Shown piece after piece: positions 22,457 through 33,510 of a stretch of 64,000 bases of DNA (position 1 is the stretch's first letter; each line of letters opens with the position of its first letter). Under the pieces are notes generated by a model that was not told the origin of the DNA, ran no database searches, and saw only the letters and a list, made by a program, of their open reading frames with translations. Made by a program: the position numbers and the translations under genes. The DNA is from Dichetophora obliterata (Eukaryota > Arthropoda > Insecta > Diptera > Sciomyzidae), in the NCBI GenBank assembly GCA_963920525.1, contig OY986435.1, positions 102,175,115 through 102,239,114 of the forward strand. The letters are read 5' to 3'.

Positions 22457-22887
22457 CCATGCATTCATCATGTTTGCTGCCATTTTTTAAATTTATTTAT
22501 TTATTTATTGGCCAAACAAGGCAATGCAATTTACTTATTCTAACTTATTCTAACAGGTTTTGTTTACTTATTACTAAGTTTTTTGTTTTTCTTCTCCCCT
22601 TTCCTTGTTTTTATTTTATTTTTTATTTGGTGCTCTTAGTGGGCATACTCCGCCCACCGGATTGACATGATTTCAAAAACCATGTCAAAACTAAGAGAAG
22701 AGGAGGAAAACAAGAAAGACTATATACACACTTAAGATACGATGTATATATATTATTCTTAAAGACTATAAGGACAAAAGGATGTAAATGGGAGATTTGG
22801 AGAGGGATGTTAAAGAATTTTGATTTATTAAACTAAATGCTTATACATATAAATCCATACATGTATGTAGTTTATCTGAGGCCTGTG

Positions 22888-25872
22888 TTAATTCTGATTT
22901 CTGAGTGATTTATATAGGGTTTGCTTGAAAGAGGATTTGGACATAGAAGGTGAGTAGTATATAGAGATATTATTAAATTCTCTGCAACAACGACTGATGG
23001 GTTCATTATTTGCATATGTAGTTTGGTGCTGATATTCAGTTAACAATCGAGTATGCCTAGTGCGCCTAATTGGATCGTTAAAGGAAATCATATTAGAAAT
23101 ATATTCGCTGTGAATAGCACCATTAATTACATCAAATGTGAAGCATGAGCCCAATAACGATCTTCTTGTTGATAGTGGCATCAAATTTAAAAGGCTGAGT
23201 CTATGTTCATATGATGGAAGGCTACAATAATCATGGGGGTTGTACATATCTCTAAGCGCGTATAGTAAGAACTGCTTTTGAATAGACTCAATTCTTTCTC
23301 TATGGGAATCGAAAGATGGATTCCAAATTATGCATGCATATTCAAGTATTGGGCGCACTAATGCACGGTACAAGGATGTAGTGACCCATATATTCTTGAA
23401 TTCATTTGCACGTCTTTTTATAAAACCGAGCTGTTTGCTGGCCCTGGACACAATTTTATCATAGTGCAGATTAAAGCGCATCTTGCAATCTAAGACAACT
23501 CCAAGATCCACTATATGGTTGACCCTTTTTAGTTCGATACTATTGAGGTGGTAGGTATGTAATGTTACGTTGTTTTTACGAGAAAAGCTAATAACATTGC
23601 ATTTATTGACATTAAGATGTAGTTTATTTTGAAAACACCATTGCTCAAGAGACAACAATTTTGATTGCAAAAAATTTACATCCACATCTGATTGAATTGA
23701 ATAGTACATTTTTAAATCATCTGCATACATAAGATGTGGGATATCGTTTAGAACTTCTGACAGATCGGATATGAATATGTTGAAAAGAAGAGGACCAAGA
23801 TGACTACCTTGCGGAACTCCCGAGGAGACTGCAATTTTTTTCGATAGAACTCCCTGGAATTTAACAAACTGGGATCTGCCGTTTAAATATGATTTTAGCC
23901 AACTTAGTATGGACCCTGCAACACCAAACTTTTCTAACTTATATATAAGAATTTTGTGATCAACTCGATCAAAAGCTTTACTGAAATCAGTATAAACAGC
24001 ATCTATTTGGTGCCCTTTTTCCATTTTGACTAAAACATCTGATACCATAATCATGAGATTAGTGGTGGTAGATCGCCCTTTTCGGAACCCGTGTTGCTGC
24101 TCATTTAGACGTGGGTTAATGAAACTTGTTAGCTTTTCACAAATAAGTTTTTCAAAAAGTTTTGGAATGGCTGACAAGATTGCTATGCCTCTATAATTTT
24201 CAACTGATCTTTTATCACCATTCTTGTAGATTGGCGTAAGATGGGATGATTTCCAATATGAAGGAAATGTCCCACAAACCAGTGATTCGTTAAAGATTAT
24301 GTGTAATGGCAATAGCAGTTGGTCTAAACATCGCACCAAAAAGCTTGTAGGTATTAAGTCTGGTCCTGGTCCCTTTAATATATCCAGTTCTTTTATTGCA
24401 TTAGAAATCTCTTCCTGGGTTAAATATAAACTATCAACTATAATAGTTGAGCTAGGAGAAGTTTCAGATAAGGTGGTAGGAAGACAAAAGACCTCCTTAA
24501 AGTGATCGGCATACAAGTTGCTTATTTCAAGAGAATTGGACGAAGTGACATTACCTTTAAACATAGACGATGGATAGCCGCTAGATTTGCGCTTCATGTT
24601 AACAAAGTCAAAGAATTTTCTCGGCTCTTGGACAATTTTTTCTCCGATGATGTTCGTGTACAACTTGTACGCTTCTTCTGACTTGATAGAGAACTCTCTT
24701 GATAGCTCGTCATATCTAAGCTTCAGTTCATCGCTTATATTATCAGTGTTTTTGAGAAGTTTGTAGATTTTATTTCTTTGATTCCTCAAAAATCTGAGAT
24801 TGTTGTCTAGCCATGGTTCTGTGAGCTTATTCTTTTTCTTTATTATTGGCACATAACTTTCGATAGCGGTAAAAATGTGCTGATAAAATATAGAGACAGC
24901 ACTGTCTAAATCTAAATTGAATAGAATATGATTCCAATTTAGAGAACTAAGATAACATTTTATTCTTTCATAATCGGCGTTGAGGTAATCGTACGCAATG
25001 GTGTTATTATAAGACTGGGTAAAGTTGATGTTATTAGCAGAGAAAACAACTTTTAAGGCTGTATGATGAACAGTGTTGGTTAATAAATTTTCTGCTCCCA
25101 TGCATGGACTAACCTTCACTTCTTCATACGAGTTAGTAAAAATTAGGTCCAACCATCTGCCATTCTGATTTTGTACAGAAGAGACTTGCTGCAAGTCACT
25201 GCCATAAAAGGTGCTAAGTAAGTTGAAGTCTATGGCATTAGAAAGATTTACAGGAAGAAGAAAGTTGTCGTTTTCGTCGGTGACAAAAGATATATTTGGG
25301 CGATTGAAGTCACCAAGAATAACAACTTTATCTTCCTCTTTTAGGGAGGAGGTAAAGGTGGTCAGTGTTTCACATAGCTCGTTGTATGTTGTTTCACTTG
25401 AGCCGGGAGGAATGTAAACGACGCCTATGTACACATTGAGACTTTTACCTGAACAAACTCTAATAATTCGGTGATCGAACAGTTTATGGTTAGGTGTGTC
25501 TATTAGCTCACTTGAAAGGGAATTGTGAGATGCTACAAGGACACCACCTCCTCGAGAAAGACCTGTTGAGGAGTAGTCCCGATCCTTCCTGAAGACAGTC
25601 CAATTGCTATCAAGAATTTCCTCATTATTAAAGGTTTCGTTTAGCCATGTCTCAGTGAATACTAGGACATTGAAGTGGCATGATTTAGCGTCAACATAAA
25701 GTTTGTTTAATTTGCTTCTCATGCCGCCACAGTTATGGTAGAATATATTTAAGAAAGAAGAGTTAGGAACGATAATATTGCTGTTGCTCTTTACGAGATT
25801 TTTGAAGAAGAGAAACATGTTTAGCTCTGTCATGAGCGCCATAGGTTTCCAGATCCACCTTGACTTGATCAA
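22888..25872 (-). CDS. LINE ORF2: endonuclease and reverse transcriptase (CR1-like)
   Basis: This 994-residue protein would nick target DNA and reverse transcribe the element RNA at the nick. The N-terminal part is an apurinic-like endonuclease with HNCGGMRSKL near residue 48, SRGGGVLVAS near 105 and ILGDFNRP near 185. The RT domain has SKAFDRVDHKIL (motif A), SGVPQGSHLGPLLFN (motif B) and MYADDLKMY (motif C, about residue 714). There is no RNase H domain. The ATG at 25872 lies inside the end of ORF1, a 110 bp overlap, so translation probably depends on reinitiation or an internal start nearer the endonuclease. The reading frame is complete. CR1/Daphne-type affiliation is inferred from motifs and the PHD-bearing ORF1. 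Confidence 0.9.
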   Translation of the reverse strand: MIKSRWIWKPMALMTELNMFLFFKNLVKSNSNIIVPNSSFLNIFYHNCGGMRSKLNKLYVDAKSCHFNVLVFTETWLNETFNNEEILDSNWTVFRKDRDYSSTGLSRGGGVLVASHNSLSSELIDTPNHKLFDHRIIRVCSGKSLNVYIGVVYIPPGSSETTYNELCETLTTFTSSLKEEDKVVILGDFNRPNISFVTDENDNFLLPVNLSNAIDFNLLSTFYGSDLQQVSSVQNQNGRWLDLIFTNSYEEVKVSPCMGAENLLTNTVHHTALKVVFSANNINFTQSYNNTIAYDYLNADYERIKCYLSSLNWNHILFNLDLDSAVSIFYQHIFTAIESYVPIIKKKNKLTEPWLDNNLRFLRNQRNKIYKLLKNTDNISDELKLRYDELSREFSIKSEEAYKLYTNIIGEKIVQEPRKFFDFVNMKRKSSGYPSSMFKGNVTSSNSLEISNLYADHFKEVFCLPTTLSETSPSSTIIVDSLYLTQEEISNAIKELDILKGPGPDLIPTSFLVRCLDQLLLPLHIIFNESLVCGTFPSYWKSSHLTPIYKNGDKRSVENYRGIAILSAIPKLFEKLICEKLTSFINPRLNEQQHGFRKGRSTTTNLMIMVSDVLVKMEKGHQIDAVYTDFSKAFDRVDHKILIYKLEKFGVAGSILSWLKSYLNGRSQFVKFQGVLSKKIAVSSGVPQGSHLGPLLFNIFISDLSEVLNDIPHLMYADDLKMYYSIQSDVDVNFLQSKLLSLEQWCFQNKLHLNVNKCNVISFSRKNNVTLHTYHLNSIELKRVNHIVDLGVVLDCKMRFNLHYDKIVSRASKQLGFIKRRANEFKNIWVTTSLYRALVRPILEYACIIWNPSFDSHRERIESIQKQFLLYALRDMYNPHDYCSLPSYEHRLSLLNLMPLSTRRSLLGSCFTFDVINGAIHSEYISNMISFNDPIRRTRHTRLLTEYQHQTTYANNEPISRCCREFNNISIYYSPSMSKSSFKQTLYKSLRNQN

Positions 25873-28120
25873 CCGTTACACCGAGGTGCTCGTGAAAGCG
25901 GACAAATAAATTACGCAAGTCTTCAACACCGGTAGGAAGACCTTCTTGCTGAATTAGTACTCTAAGATTAGTTTTGGTCTTGCCTTCAATGCATGTTGAA
26001 TCAGGGGCTTTATACATATAAGCGAGATACAGGCGAACATTGTTATAAACGTTGTTCTCCCTGAGGCGAGAAAGGGCATATCTGCTCTCAGTGCCTTCGC
26101 AAGAGTTTAGTGTCAATTTCACTTTTGGAGGAAGTAGGGGGTCTAAAAATGACGTAGGACTACCAGGTTGATTGCAAAGCTCATTTGAAACAGAAGATGG
26201 TTTTGGTAAACCACTTCCGGTTGGTGGTGAAGGATTAAGAGTATGAGAATGGATAAAATTTGGATATTTCTCACAATTGGTTTCATTATTGTTAAGATTA
26301 AATGAAACCCGTTTACGTGTTTGATGAGTTGGCGGTTTAGGTGCTAGATTGCTTCCAGTAATCATCTTATTATAAGATGAAGCCGTATTCTGGTTAATTA
26401 TGGGAGAAAATATGGGGAAAATGCTAGTTTTCAGATTCCAATTAGAATCTGAATTATGGTGGGACTTAGGTTGCACAAACTTGTTTGATGAATAAGGTTT
26501 GGATTCAAGAACAGGTAGGTTTACATTTCTTTTATATAGAGGATTCTTAGAATTATGATTAGAATTAGAATAAGAATTTAACTTAGATTTAGAATTAGGA
26601 CGGGAATTTATATATGTAAAAGAGTTAGAGCAAGAACTATAATTACTTTTAGATAATGGATTCTTGTTAATGTTAGGATTCCTTTCAGAAGATTCGATTC
26701 TTGAACTGCCAGAACTTTGTAAAGATCTTGATGTTTTAGACTTTTTCCCAGGCTTATTCGTCCATTCGGTTATTAACCATTCGCCGTGTCTCTCACCGCT
26801 GTTGTTCAAGAACATCCACGCATATTGACTTGGGATGTTTAGTTTGAAACTGCAGAATTTTTTTGCTTTATTGGATATCTTTGAACAGTTTGTAATAGAT
26901 ATGCCAAATTTATTACGAAAGTAAGTGCTCATCCAGGATATAGTTGTTTTAACTGATGGGCCCTTAATGAACAGAGTGGTCTTGTCAATTTCATTAGAAT
27001 CATGGAGTTTCTTTATTCTATTCTGCCATTGAGTTGAAGTCCATGACGTTCCAAACTTATGGATTAAGTTGTTACGAGGGGCTGCAATTGGTGGTGAGTC
27101 ACGAGGTGAAGTGGCAGAGGGAGATCCAGGTTGTGAGTTATTGGTATTTTTGTTTTGTTTTGGAGAAATTGTTGATGAACGAATAGAATGAGCTATTGTG
27201 GGTACTGTTGATGGTGGAGATCCGATTTGGGGTGGATTCATTGCAATATTTTGAGGAGTAGCAATCGGTGTTATATGTTCCGTAGTGTCATAGGCAGTTA
27301 AAGAATTCAGATTAGCTGGTAAAGAGGTGACCTGTGGCAAACGAATAGATGCTTCCATTATTTCCTCGAAAATAGAGGAAGAGTTATGATGAGAGGCTTG
27401 TGGATAACTTATTTCAGCTCTATTGGGTGCAGATCTTATTTCATCCACTACATCTGCAAGCGTCACTCGAAACACTTCAAGATCATCACTGATATCACTT
27501 ATTTTTTGATGTAATATTTCCAGCATTGGATCTGATTGCGGAGGTGATGGTTGGGGTTTGCCTGACTGAAGTGCGATATCCACATCATAGCGCAAAGATG
27601 TTAGCATGCTCAGTATATTTTTGGCTGTATTATCGTTTTTTAAAACGTCGAGGCTTTTTTTTACTTCTATATTAAGCTCGCTTATGGCCGTTTTCCAAAT
27701 AAAATTTTTTTCGCTATCTTTGACTAAATCTGTTAGAATTCTCAAGTTTTTAGAAACATTTGAGATATCCGAGTTATTTGCTTTGCAGATGGACTCTACC
27801 CTTGCAAGATCATCGGATACGTGAGTCATTATTTCAAAATTTGGTATTTTACTGATGACTTGCTTATTAGCCGAATGCATCACGTTCAAGGAGTCACTAA
27901 GACATTTTATGGCGAGCATAACATGGGATAGTGATAGATCCATGCACTCATCACAGAAGAATTTAAAATGTGATGTGTATTCTTGAAAGTAGTTTAAACT
28001 TCTTTTAGTCATTCCCACACAAGTGCCGTGGTAAGATTTTCCGCAAAGACCATTGCAACTTAGCTTAATTGCACCTTTGTCCTCAATAGAGCAGTTAATT
28101 TTGGCACAAGCAGGTTCCAT
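25763..28120 (-). CDS. LINE ORF1 protein with PHD-type zinc finger
   Basis: This 785-residue protein probably binds the element RNA. The N-terminus carries a C4HC3 array at C5, C10, C22, C26, H31, C34, C56 and C59, the spacing of a PHD finger, as found in ORF1 of some CR1-group LINEs. A helical, coiled-coil-prone stretch follows (about 60-230). Then come a Ser/Pro/Asn-rich segment, a globular region around 365-450 with TTLFIKGPSVKTT and SQYAWMFLNNSGERHGEWLI, and a long Ser/Asn/Lys low-complexity region (about 455-650). The C-terminus is again ordered, with NNVYNNVRLYLAYMYKAP. It ends 110 bp inside ORF2. No damage is seen. Confidence 0.85.
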   Translation of the reverse strand: MEPACAKINCSIEDKGAIKLSCNGLCGKSYHGTCVGMTKRSLNYFQEYTSHFKFFCDECMDLSLSHVMLAIKCLSDSLNVMHSANKQVISKIPNFEIMTHVSDDLARVESICKANNSDISNVSKNLRILTDLVKDSEKNFIWKTAISELNIEVKKSLDVLKNDNTAKNILSMLTSLRYDVDIALQSGKPQPSPPQSDPMLEILHQKISDISDDLEVFRVTLADVVDEIRSAPNRAEISYPQASHHNSSSIFEEIMEASIRLPQVTSLPANLNSLTAYDTTEHITPIATPQNIAMNPPQIGSPPSTVPTIAHSIRSSTISPKQNKNTNNSQPGSPSATSPRDSPPIAAPRNNLIHKFGTSWTSTQWQNRIKKLHDSNEIDKTTLFIKGPSVKTTISWMSTYFRNKFGISITNCSKISNKAKKFCSFKLNIPSQYAWMFLNNSGERHGEWLITEWTNKPGKKSKTSRSLQSSGSSRIESSERNPNINKNPLSKSNYSSCSNSFTYINSRPNSKSKLNSYSNSNHNSKNPLYKRNVNLPVLESKPYSSNKFVQPKSHHNSDSNWNLKTSIFPIFSPIINQNTASSYNKMITGSNLAPKPPTHQTRKRVSFNLNNNETNCEKYPNFIHSHTLNPSPPTGSGLPKPSSVSNELCNQPGSPTSFLDPLLPPKVKLTLNSCEGTESRYALSRLRENNVYNNVRLYLAYMYKAPDSTCIEGKTKTNLRVLIQQEGLPTGVEDLRNLFVRFHEHLGVTVDQVKVDLETYGAHDRAKHVSLLQKSRKEQQQYYRS

Positions 28121-28299
28121 TGTTTATTGTTTACTTTACCGATTTAAATTGAGATCAGCTCTCAGTACTCTCACAATATAAATTTAAACATTTTTTTTCA
28201 TTTCTTATGGATACCCTACAACATTGGCGTCCGCAGGGGAAGCGGGCGCTTGCCCCCCTATGCAATGAACCTTTTTTTATATATCTTCATATTAAATCA

Positions 28300-29087
28300 A
28301 AAAAGCCGTTAGTTTAAATTAAAAAATTTTAAGCGAAAATCAAACAACTCTCTTAGTTGTAGTTGTAAGTAGCGCTTAAGCTTAGGGCTTTGAGAACTTT
28401 GTTAATAAAAACGTCGATTTTAGTTGTAGAAGTATTAATTTTTGCGAAACATGTATTGCTTCGGCCGCAACCCTAAAGGTTAAAGAAAGAAATAGATTAA
28501 CTTACTACTTTATCGTTTAGTTCCAGTACCGATTCTCGATACACGAACGATTTGCTCGATCGGCTTCTCCGACGAGTGAGTTTTGCTTTTTACTTTTTCA
28601 CAAATTGATTTCTAAAAGCAGTAAGCTTCATTTTGAACAACCGCGTTAAATTTAATAATAAATTATATATTTTCACTAATTGGAATCAATCACTTATTGA
28701 TTGCCAGCAACATAAATTTAGTTTTATTTAACGTTCCTGTATATGCACTTCTTGCACTAATTGCAGCAGCCATCTTTACGTATTTAATTGTAAATTTCAC
28801 TTAGTGAAAAGTTGCCTAACAAACAAAACGTAAGAAATAAATATTGTACATCTAATCTAATTACTGCTGTTTTGTTATTTTTTTGTTTTTCTCCGTTTGC
28901 ATATAAACCGAGCACAAATTGCCCGAAAGTTATATGCAAACAATAGCTCGACTTACCAAGATTGTCAGCTAAAGGCCAGGACCTCTTTGGTAAATCATTA
29001 CTTCACCGGAACAGACCCACCTGATCTGCTCATGTATTATGATATGATGCATCATAATCAATCAAAAAGTCGATTTTGAATATTTTG
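28300..29087. other. Interior of hAT-like unit, left part
   Basis: No gene recognised; a 60-codon plus-strand frame at 28897-29079 has no known motif. Confidence 0.35.
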
Positions 29088-29427
29088 TAAGGAGTCGTCC
29101 ATAAACTACGTTACCAATTAAGGGGGGAGGGGTTCTGAAATGCACTACGATAAGTAACGGTAGGGGGGGAGGTGTTTAAATATTGTAACGTTACCAAAAA
29201 TTAAAAAAATCGACGAAAAACCTCTAATTAATAACACAATCATTTCAAAAATCTGTAACCTTACATGTTTATGTTTGATCGTCTAAATTGATGGTTAACT
29301 ATTGACGAGTGTAAACACGTTATTTTGTTTTGCTTGCTTTTCAGCAATTGTTTCTTCTATTTTGTTCGTTCACATTATTTTCGTTGATTTCTGATTTTTT
29401 TTTTTCTATAAGTCTCCTGCACTTATG

Positions 29428-31279
29428 CAAAGAAGTAAAATATAAGGAAGTGGTGTAGTATCACAAAAGTGCGGCATTTTCCATATTGGTGTTGGTTCGC
29501 ACAAACACATGAACATTCAAACACGGTCGCATTAGGTTGCATTACAAAAAAAAGGCCCAAAAGGTTTCTGATTATAATAACATATTTACAGATTTAGGCT
29601 TAAAGTTTTCGCTATTTTGTTTGTTCTTATCCAATAGCAATAAAAGATTGTATTTCCACACCACCCTTGGGGTATACAATTTGGTGCGTTACCGATTTTT
29701 TTGGGTGTTCGGTTCCCCAGTAGGCCTATTTCACCCGAGAGAAAACAAAAATATTAGTAAAGTAAAAAATGTATGGTAAAAGCTATCTACTGGGTTTGTA
29801 TGCATTTATATTAATGCATTAAATTTTAAATATATTAATAAAATTATAAATAATTATATATATTAATAAATTATATATAAAAAAATGGATTTCAATAAAT
29901 TAAGTGAAGATAAATAAAATTAATTTCTTTCTGAACACCTTTAAAACGAATTGTTTTATTCAACTTTTGCCTTATAGTTGGCTTTTCATTATTTATTTTA
30001 GATATATAAAAATATCTAGTTTTTAAAAATATTTAAATTAAAGATTTTTCTACAATATTCAAATGACCGGAAGACTTAATATGACCCTCAAAAATACTTT
30101 TGCCAAGCAAAAAGTGTTGTGTGTTCAACAAAATTCTATTGTAATACATTTTATGCAAAATAGATTTGTCTTTATCTAATAATTTTGTTTGTACGACCAG
30201 TTATTTTTCAGCAATAATGCAACCGGTTCAACTGATTTTGAAGGATTTTTCAAATACCCCTTTGATTTAAAACTTATCAACGATTCCTGGCTACTTTCAC
30301 CCTATAAATCCATTTTATATTCATTGCATTTCTGGATTGATTGCAATTTAAACACAACAAACCCTGCTATGTACTACATGACCTGTATATTCAGTTAAAA
30401 TCTAGCATCTGTTAAATAATTATGGTCGTTAAGAAAAGAACAGTCCATGTCGTCATCATTTTTAATAAATAAATTAAATATTTATTTCCTTTTATTTAAT
30501 TTAAAAATTTTTTTATTTGTTGCGTTATTTTATTCTTTATTTTTGCCTTTATTCCACACACTTCATATTATACACTGTATTCGGAAACTTTCTCGAATTT
30601 TATCTCCTAAGCCATTTGAGACCGACATTTTATTATTGCACTTTTGGACTAAGGAGACCCAAGTACCTTTAATAAAAATTAGAAAAAAATTATTAACGCG
30701 TGGGCCATAAACTGCACTTGTGACCAAAATTTTTTCACTGAAAACACGAGCGCCCTTAAATGTGTGGAAATATGTAAATTGAATACGCCCCTGAAACACT
30801 TTGACATTTCAATCCCTTAAAATTGGCGCGGAAACAACGTACTCCAATTTGCTTTTTTTCACTTATTTTCAATTAGAAATGCACAAATTTTCACTTTAAA
30901 TAACTTTTTTAAACACAATAAATTATAAATAACGTTGTTCCGTTTAAAAAATCCAACTGGTGTTCATATACTTACTTATGGAAGGAAACCACATTATTCT
31001 TCAAGTTTTGACTACTTGAACAGTTTTTTACAGCACAACGCATGTTTGTATAGTTGTTTATATCATAAACTTTACTAATCTCACTGAAATTATCAATAAA
31101 AATAGCTTTTAATTAAGCATTTAATATAAGTAATTTTTTTATCTAATACTTCGACTGACAGAACGATCCAAATGTCAAAAAACTATTCGTCAAAACTAAG
31201 TGTCAATTCACGAAACATACCGCAGTACACATACACTGTATGTGAGGGTAACACCACTTCCTTATATTTTATTTCTATG
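29428..31279. mobile_element. hAT-type element nested in the TIR element
   Basis: The left terminus CAAAGAAGTAAAATATAAGG and the right terminus read inward (CATAGAAATAAAATATAAGG) continue together into AAGTGGTGT. The flanking duplication CACTTATG is perfect (29420-29427, 31280-31287). It is 1852 bp. No transposase frame is visible; the frames at 29537-29779, 30189-30398 and 30447-30710 show no known domain. It is non-autonomous. Confidence 0.8.
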
Positions 31280-31287
31280 CACTTATG

Positions 31288-32030
31288 TCTTCTATCTCGC
31301 TTGTTTACAACGTATTCATAGTTCTTGCTGTACTAGTTGGCTATTTTTTCTGCTGAGTTTTCGACCGTTGTTATGCTTTGCTATTTTCTTATAACTGTAA
31401 ACTTTCAATCGATGTTGCAGTGTTGTTCTAATAAACGTTGTCTCGGTTTGAAAGCATTGCGTTTTGTCAAAATCTTTTTGCGTTTTTATTAACGATTTAT
31501 GCATTAAGCAGCGCTAGTCCGCTGATTAAGAAAATCAAGCTTAAGCCGGGTATTTAAAATTTTCTTATAAAATAATTTAAAAAAGCAATGTCGCTTATAT
31601 ACCAAAAATTATATCTTGCCTTTAAAAAAAGATATAATAGTGAATTAACTAAAAAAACATACAATTAAAGTGCAATGAGTATTGGGCACAATTAAAAATG
31701 GATTATACTGCAGTGCATGAGCGTGACAACCATGCAGAGGAGAAAATTAAGGAACTGAACTATCAAGGAACTCGAAAGTCAGCTAGTTTTTTTAATTATT
31801 TTGCCCAAGCTCAAGTCTGTATTCAAATGTACCATGTATGGTACACATACCATGTATGGTATTCAAATCACGTACGTGAAAGCCAGTATTTACTACAGAT
31901 AAATTTTTAAATAAAAAAATATGTAAATAATTTTTAAATATCTTTTTTAAAGTTATGCATAATATTTTTTCGAACTTAAATTGTTTATGATTTTTTTTTT
32001 CTCTGTTATCTTAGATTCTTAAGTGCGATG
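31288..32030. other. Interior of the zinc-finger TIR element
   Basis: AT-rich sequence between the nested hAT and the coding exons. A 70-codon plus-strand frame at 31698-31910 begins MDYTAVHERDNHAEEK but then runs into a taccatgtatggta repeat. It could be a relic exon, but I cannot support that. Confidence 0.3.
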
Positions 32031-32062
32031 ATTCGAGTTGCTGTCCTCCTTACCGCAGCAGT

Positions 32063-32650
32063 TTGAGGAAACTTTTGTTTCAACGATTTCTTCCAGCGCC
32101 TTTTCCCTTGACACAGGAACCTTTTGGTATTCCTTCACCATCTCAGCACACGTCTGAAAAATTTGGGTCTTTGCTTTTGCGACAGGCTTTGACGTTAAGG
32201 CCTGAATGTTCTCGATCAAAGGAGATACCGTATGACATGTACTGTCCCTCTCAGAAAGAAGAAATCGGTTCAAGGACGTGTCCTACCTGCGGCTTGTATT
32301 TCGCTTCTAAAACTTCTATGAATTGTCATATGTTTGTATTATATCGTTTACAATAAATCGGAATAAAAAAATACTAATTAAATAAATCAATTTTCAGAAA
32401 GCATTTACACAAAAACACAGAACTTGGTGCAGCTCGGGTGCAGCCTTTAAGGGTACTCTGTCAAGGACCAGGTGAATTTCTTTGCGTTAGAAATGAGGAT
32501 TCACCTGAATGGGTCGACGTAGAATCCGATGGAAAATTCTATTTTGAAGAATCCTCAACAAAGCTACCAGCTTCTTCTATCCCAGTGATTGAGAGCATCG
32601 AATCTTGGATCGCAGATGGAATAGCTTTTACAGATGATATTAATTATTGA
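32063..32650 (+). CDS. C-terminal exons of a TIR-element C2H2 zinc-finger protein (partial)
   Basis: Exon 1 (frame open from 32063, ending at 32331) contains PYDMYCPSQKEE and CPTCGLYFASKTSMNCH. A 66 bp intron, 32332-32397, has donor GTTTGT, branch-like CTAAT and acceptor TTTTCAG. Exon 2 (32398-32650) begins KHLHKN. Joined in phase, they complete a classic finger, C-x2-C-x12-H-x4-H, with the intron falling between its two histidines. Exon 2 continues with QPLRVLCQGPGEFLC, an acidic SPEWVDVESDGK segment and a SIESWI-type C-terminus. The upstream exons are missing. The minus-strand frame over 32019-32273 is taken as a shadow because only the plus strand gives a spliced zinc finger. I infer it is the end of the element's own transposition protein; I cannot name the family. 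Confidence 0.6.
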
Positions 32651-32875
32651 TTTTTTTTCCAATTGTTCCATTAATGTATCTAGTCATACTAGTCACTAAT
32701 ACTCGTGAAAATTGTCAGAGCTAGTCAAAATATATAATCATTTGAATGAATTAATTTCATATGTTACGTTAATTTATGGGGGGGAGGGTTTTGAAAAGCA
32801 CTACGAAAAGTAACGGAGGGGGAGGGGGATAAAAAAACTGGAAATTCAGTAACGTAGTTTATGGACGACACCTAA

Positions 32876-33018
32876 CTTATGGCTTGATTTCATATGACGA
32901 TATGTTCATTATGTATTTAATATATTTTGAAAATAATACAAAAATACTTTTAGGTTAATTTATAAGTAAAGCAGAGCTACACAATGCATTTTCAAATAGT
33001 ATGTTGTACCCGTTGCCG
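32876..33018. other. Short spacer inside hAT-like unit
   Basis: Nothing recognised. Confidence 0.3.
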
Positions 33019-33021
33019 TAA

Positions 33022-33190
33022 GGTTGTGTTCATATTACGCGTTTTAGTCGCGATTGCTGAAAAATACTTAATTTTGTATGTATTAAATACATTTATTTAT
33101 TTAATATTCAGTGTTTCTCAGCCGCGTTTGTGAAAAAAAATTGAGAGTGGTGTTGCAATCGTGGCAAAATAGAGTAATATGAACACGGCC
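33022..33190. mobile_element. Small MITE with TAA duplication
   Basis: The left terminus GGTTGTGTTCATATTACGCG and the inverted right terminus (GGCCGTGTTCATATTACTCT) are followed by similar GCGATTGC / ACGATTGC strings. TAA flanks both ends (33019-33021, 33191-33193). It is 169 bp and non-coding. Confidence 0.65.
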
Positions 33191-33414
33191 TAATAAGTGA
33201 CGATACCATTTCATTTACTTTTGTTTCACAAAAACTTTTCAATACGTATTCTTAAATTGAAAAATTTTTTCTACGAATTTTATTCGTAATTTTCAGACAC
33301 GAATAGATTTCGTAGAATCGACGTAGTTTAATACACATTTCAAATATTTTATTCGTATTCGTACAAAAACAAATTTATATTGTACTTTACATTTACGAAT
33401 GTAATGCCTAGTCA

Positions 33415-33510
33415 CGAAAAAAAACCTTCTGTTCAGCTACTAGGGTTTGAATCGCGTTTCTTTAGCGTACGGGGCACGTACTCTTCCAGTAGGCTACGGC
33501 CACCTTGCAA
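33415..33510 (-). repeat. tRNA-derived SINE relic, family A copy 2
   Basis: Minus strand: GTGGCCGTAGCCTACTGG (A-box-like) and GCGATTCAAACCCTAG (B-box). It shares the 'ggtttgaa...tttctttagc...ggctacggccacc' core with 7425-7530. The acceptor stem does not pair. No target duplication was found. Confidence 0.55.

Larger units (their letters stand above)
22489..28188 (-). mobile_element. CR1-like LINE, near full length
   Basis: Two long overlapping minus-strand ORFs are followed by a roughly 400 bp 3' untranslated region that ends in an AAAT-type tetranucleotide tail (plus strand: TTTATTTATTTATTTATT at about 22492-22509). The string CATTTTTT is present outside the tail (about 22480) and outside the 5' end (about 28189) and may be the target duplication; this border is tentative. 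Both ORFs are open, so this is probably a young copy. Confidence 0.75.
29091..32872. mobile_element. TIR element with TAA duplication, longer copy
   Basis: The left end GGAGTCGTCCATAAACTACG and the inverted right end CGTAGTTTATGGACGACACC are flanked by TAA (29088-29090, 32873-32875). It is the same family as 10028-11045. It keeps extra internal sequence (29304 to about 32068) absent from the 1 kb copy. Part of that extra sequence is a nested hAT element (29428-31279). The right third carries the last two exons of a zinc-finger protein gene. The N-terminal coding part is missing, so it is not autonomous. Confidence 0.75.
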
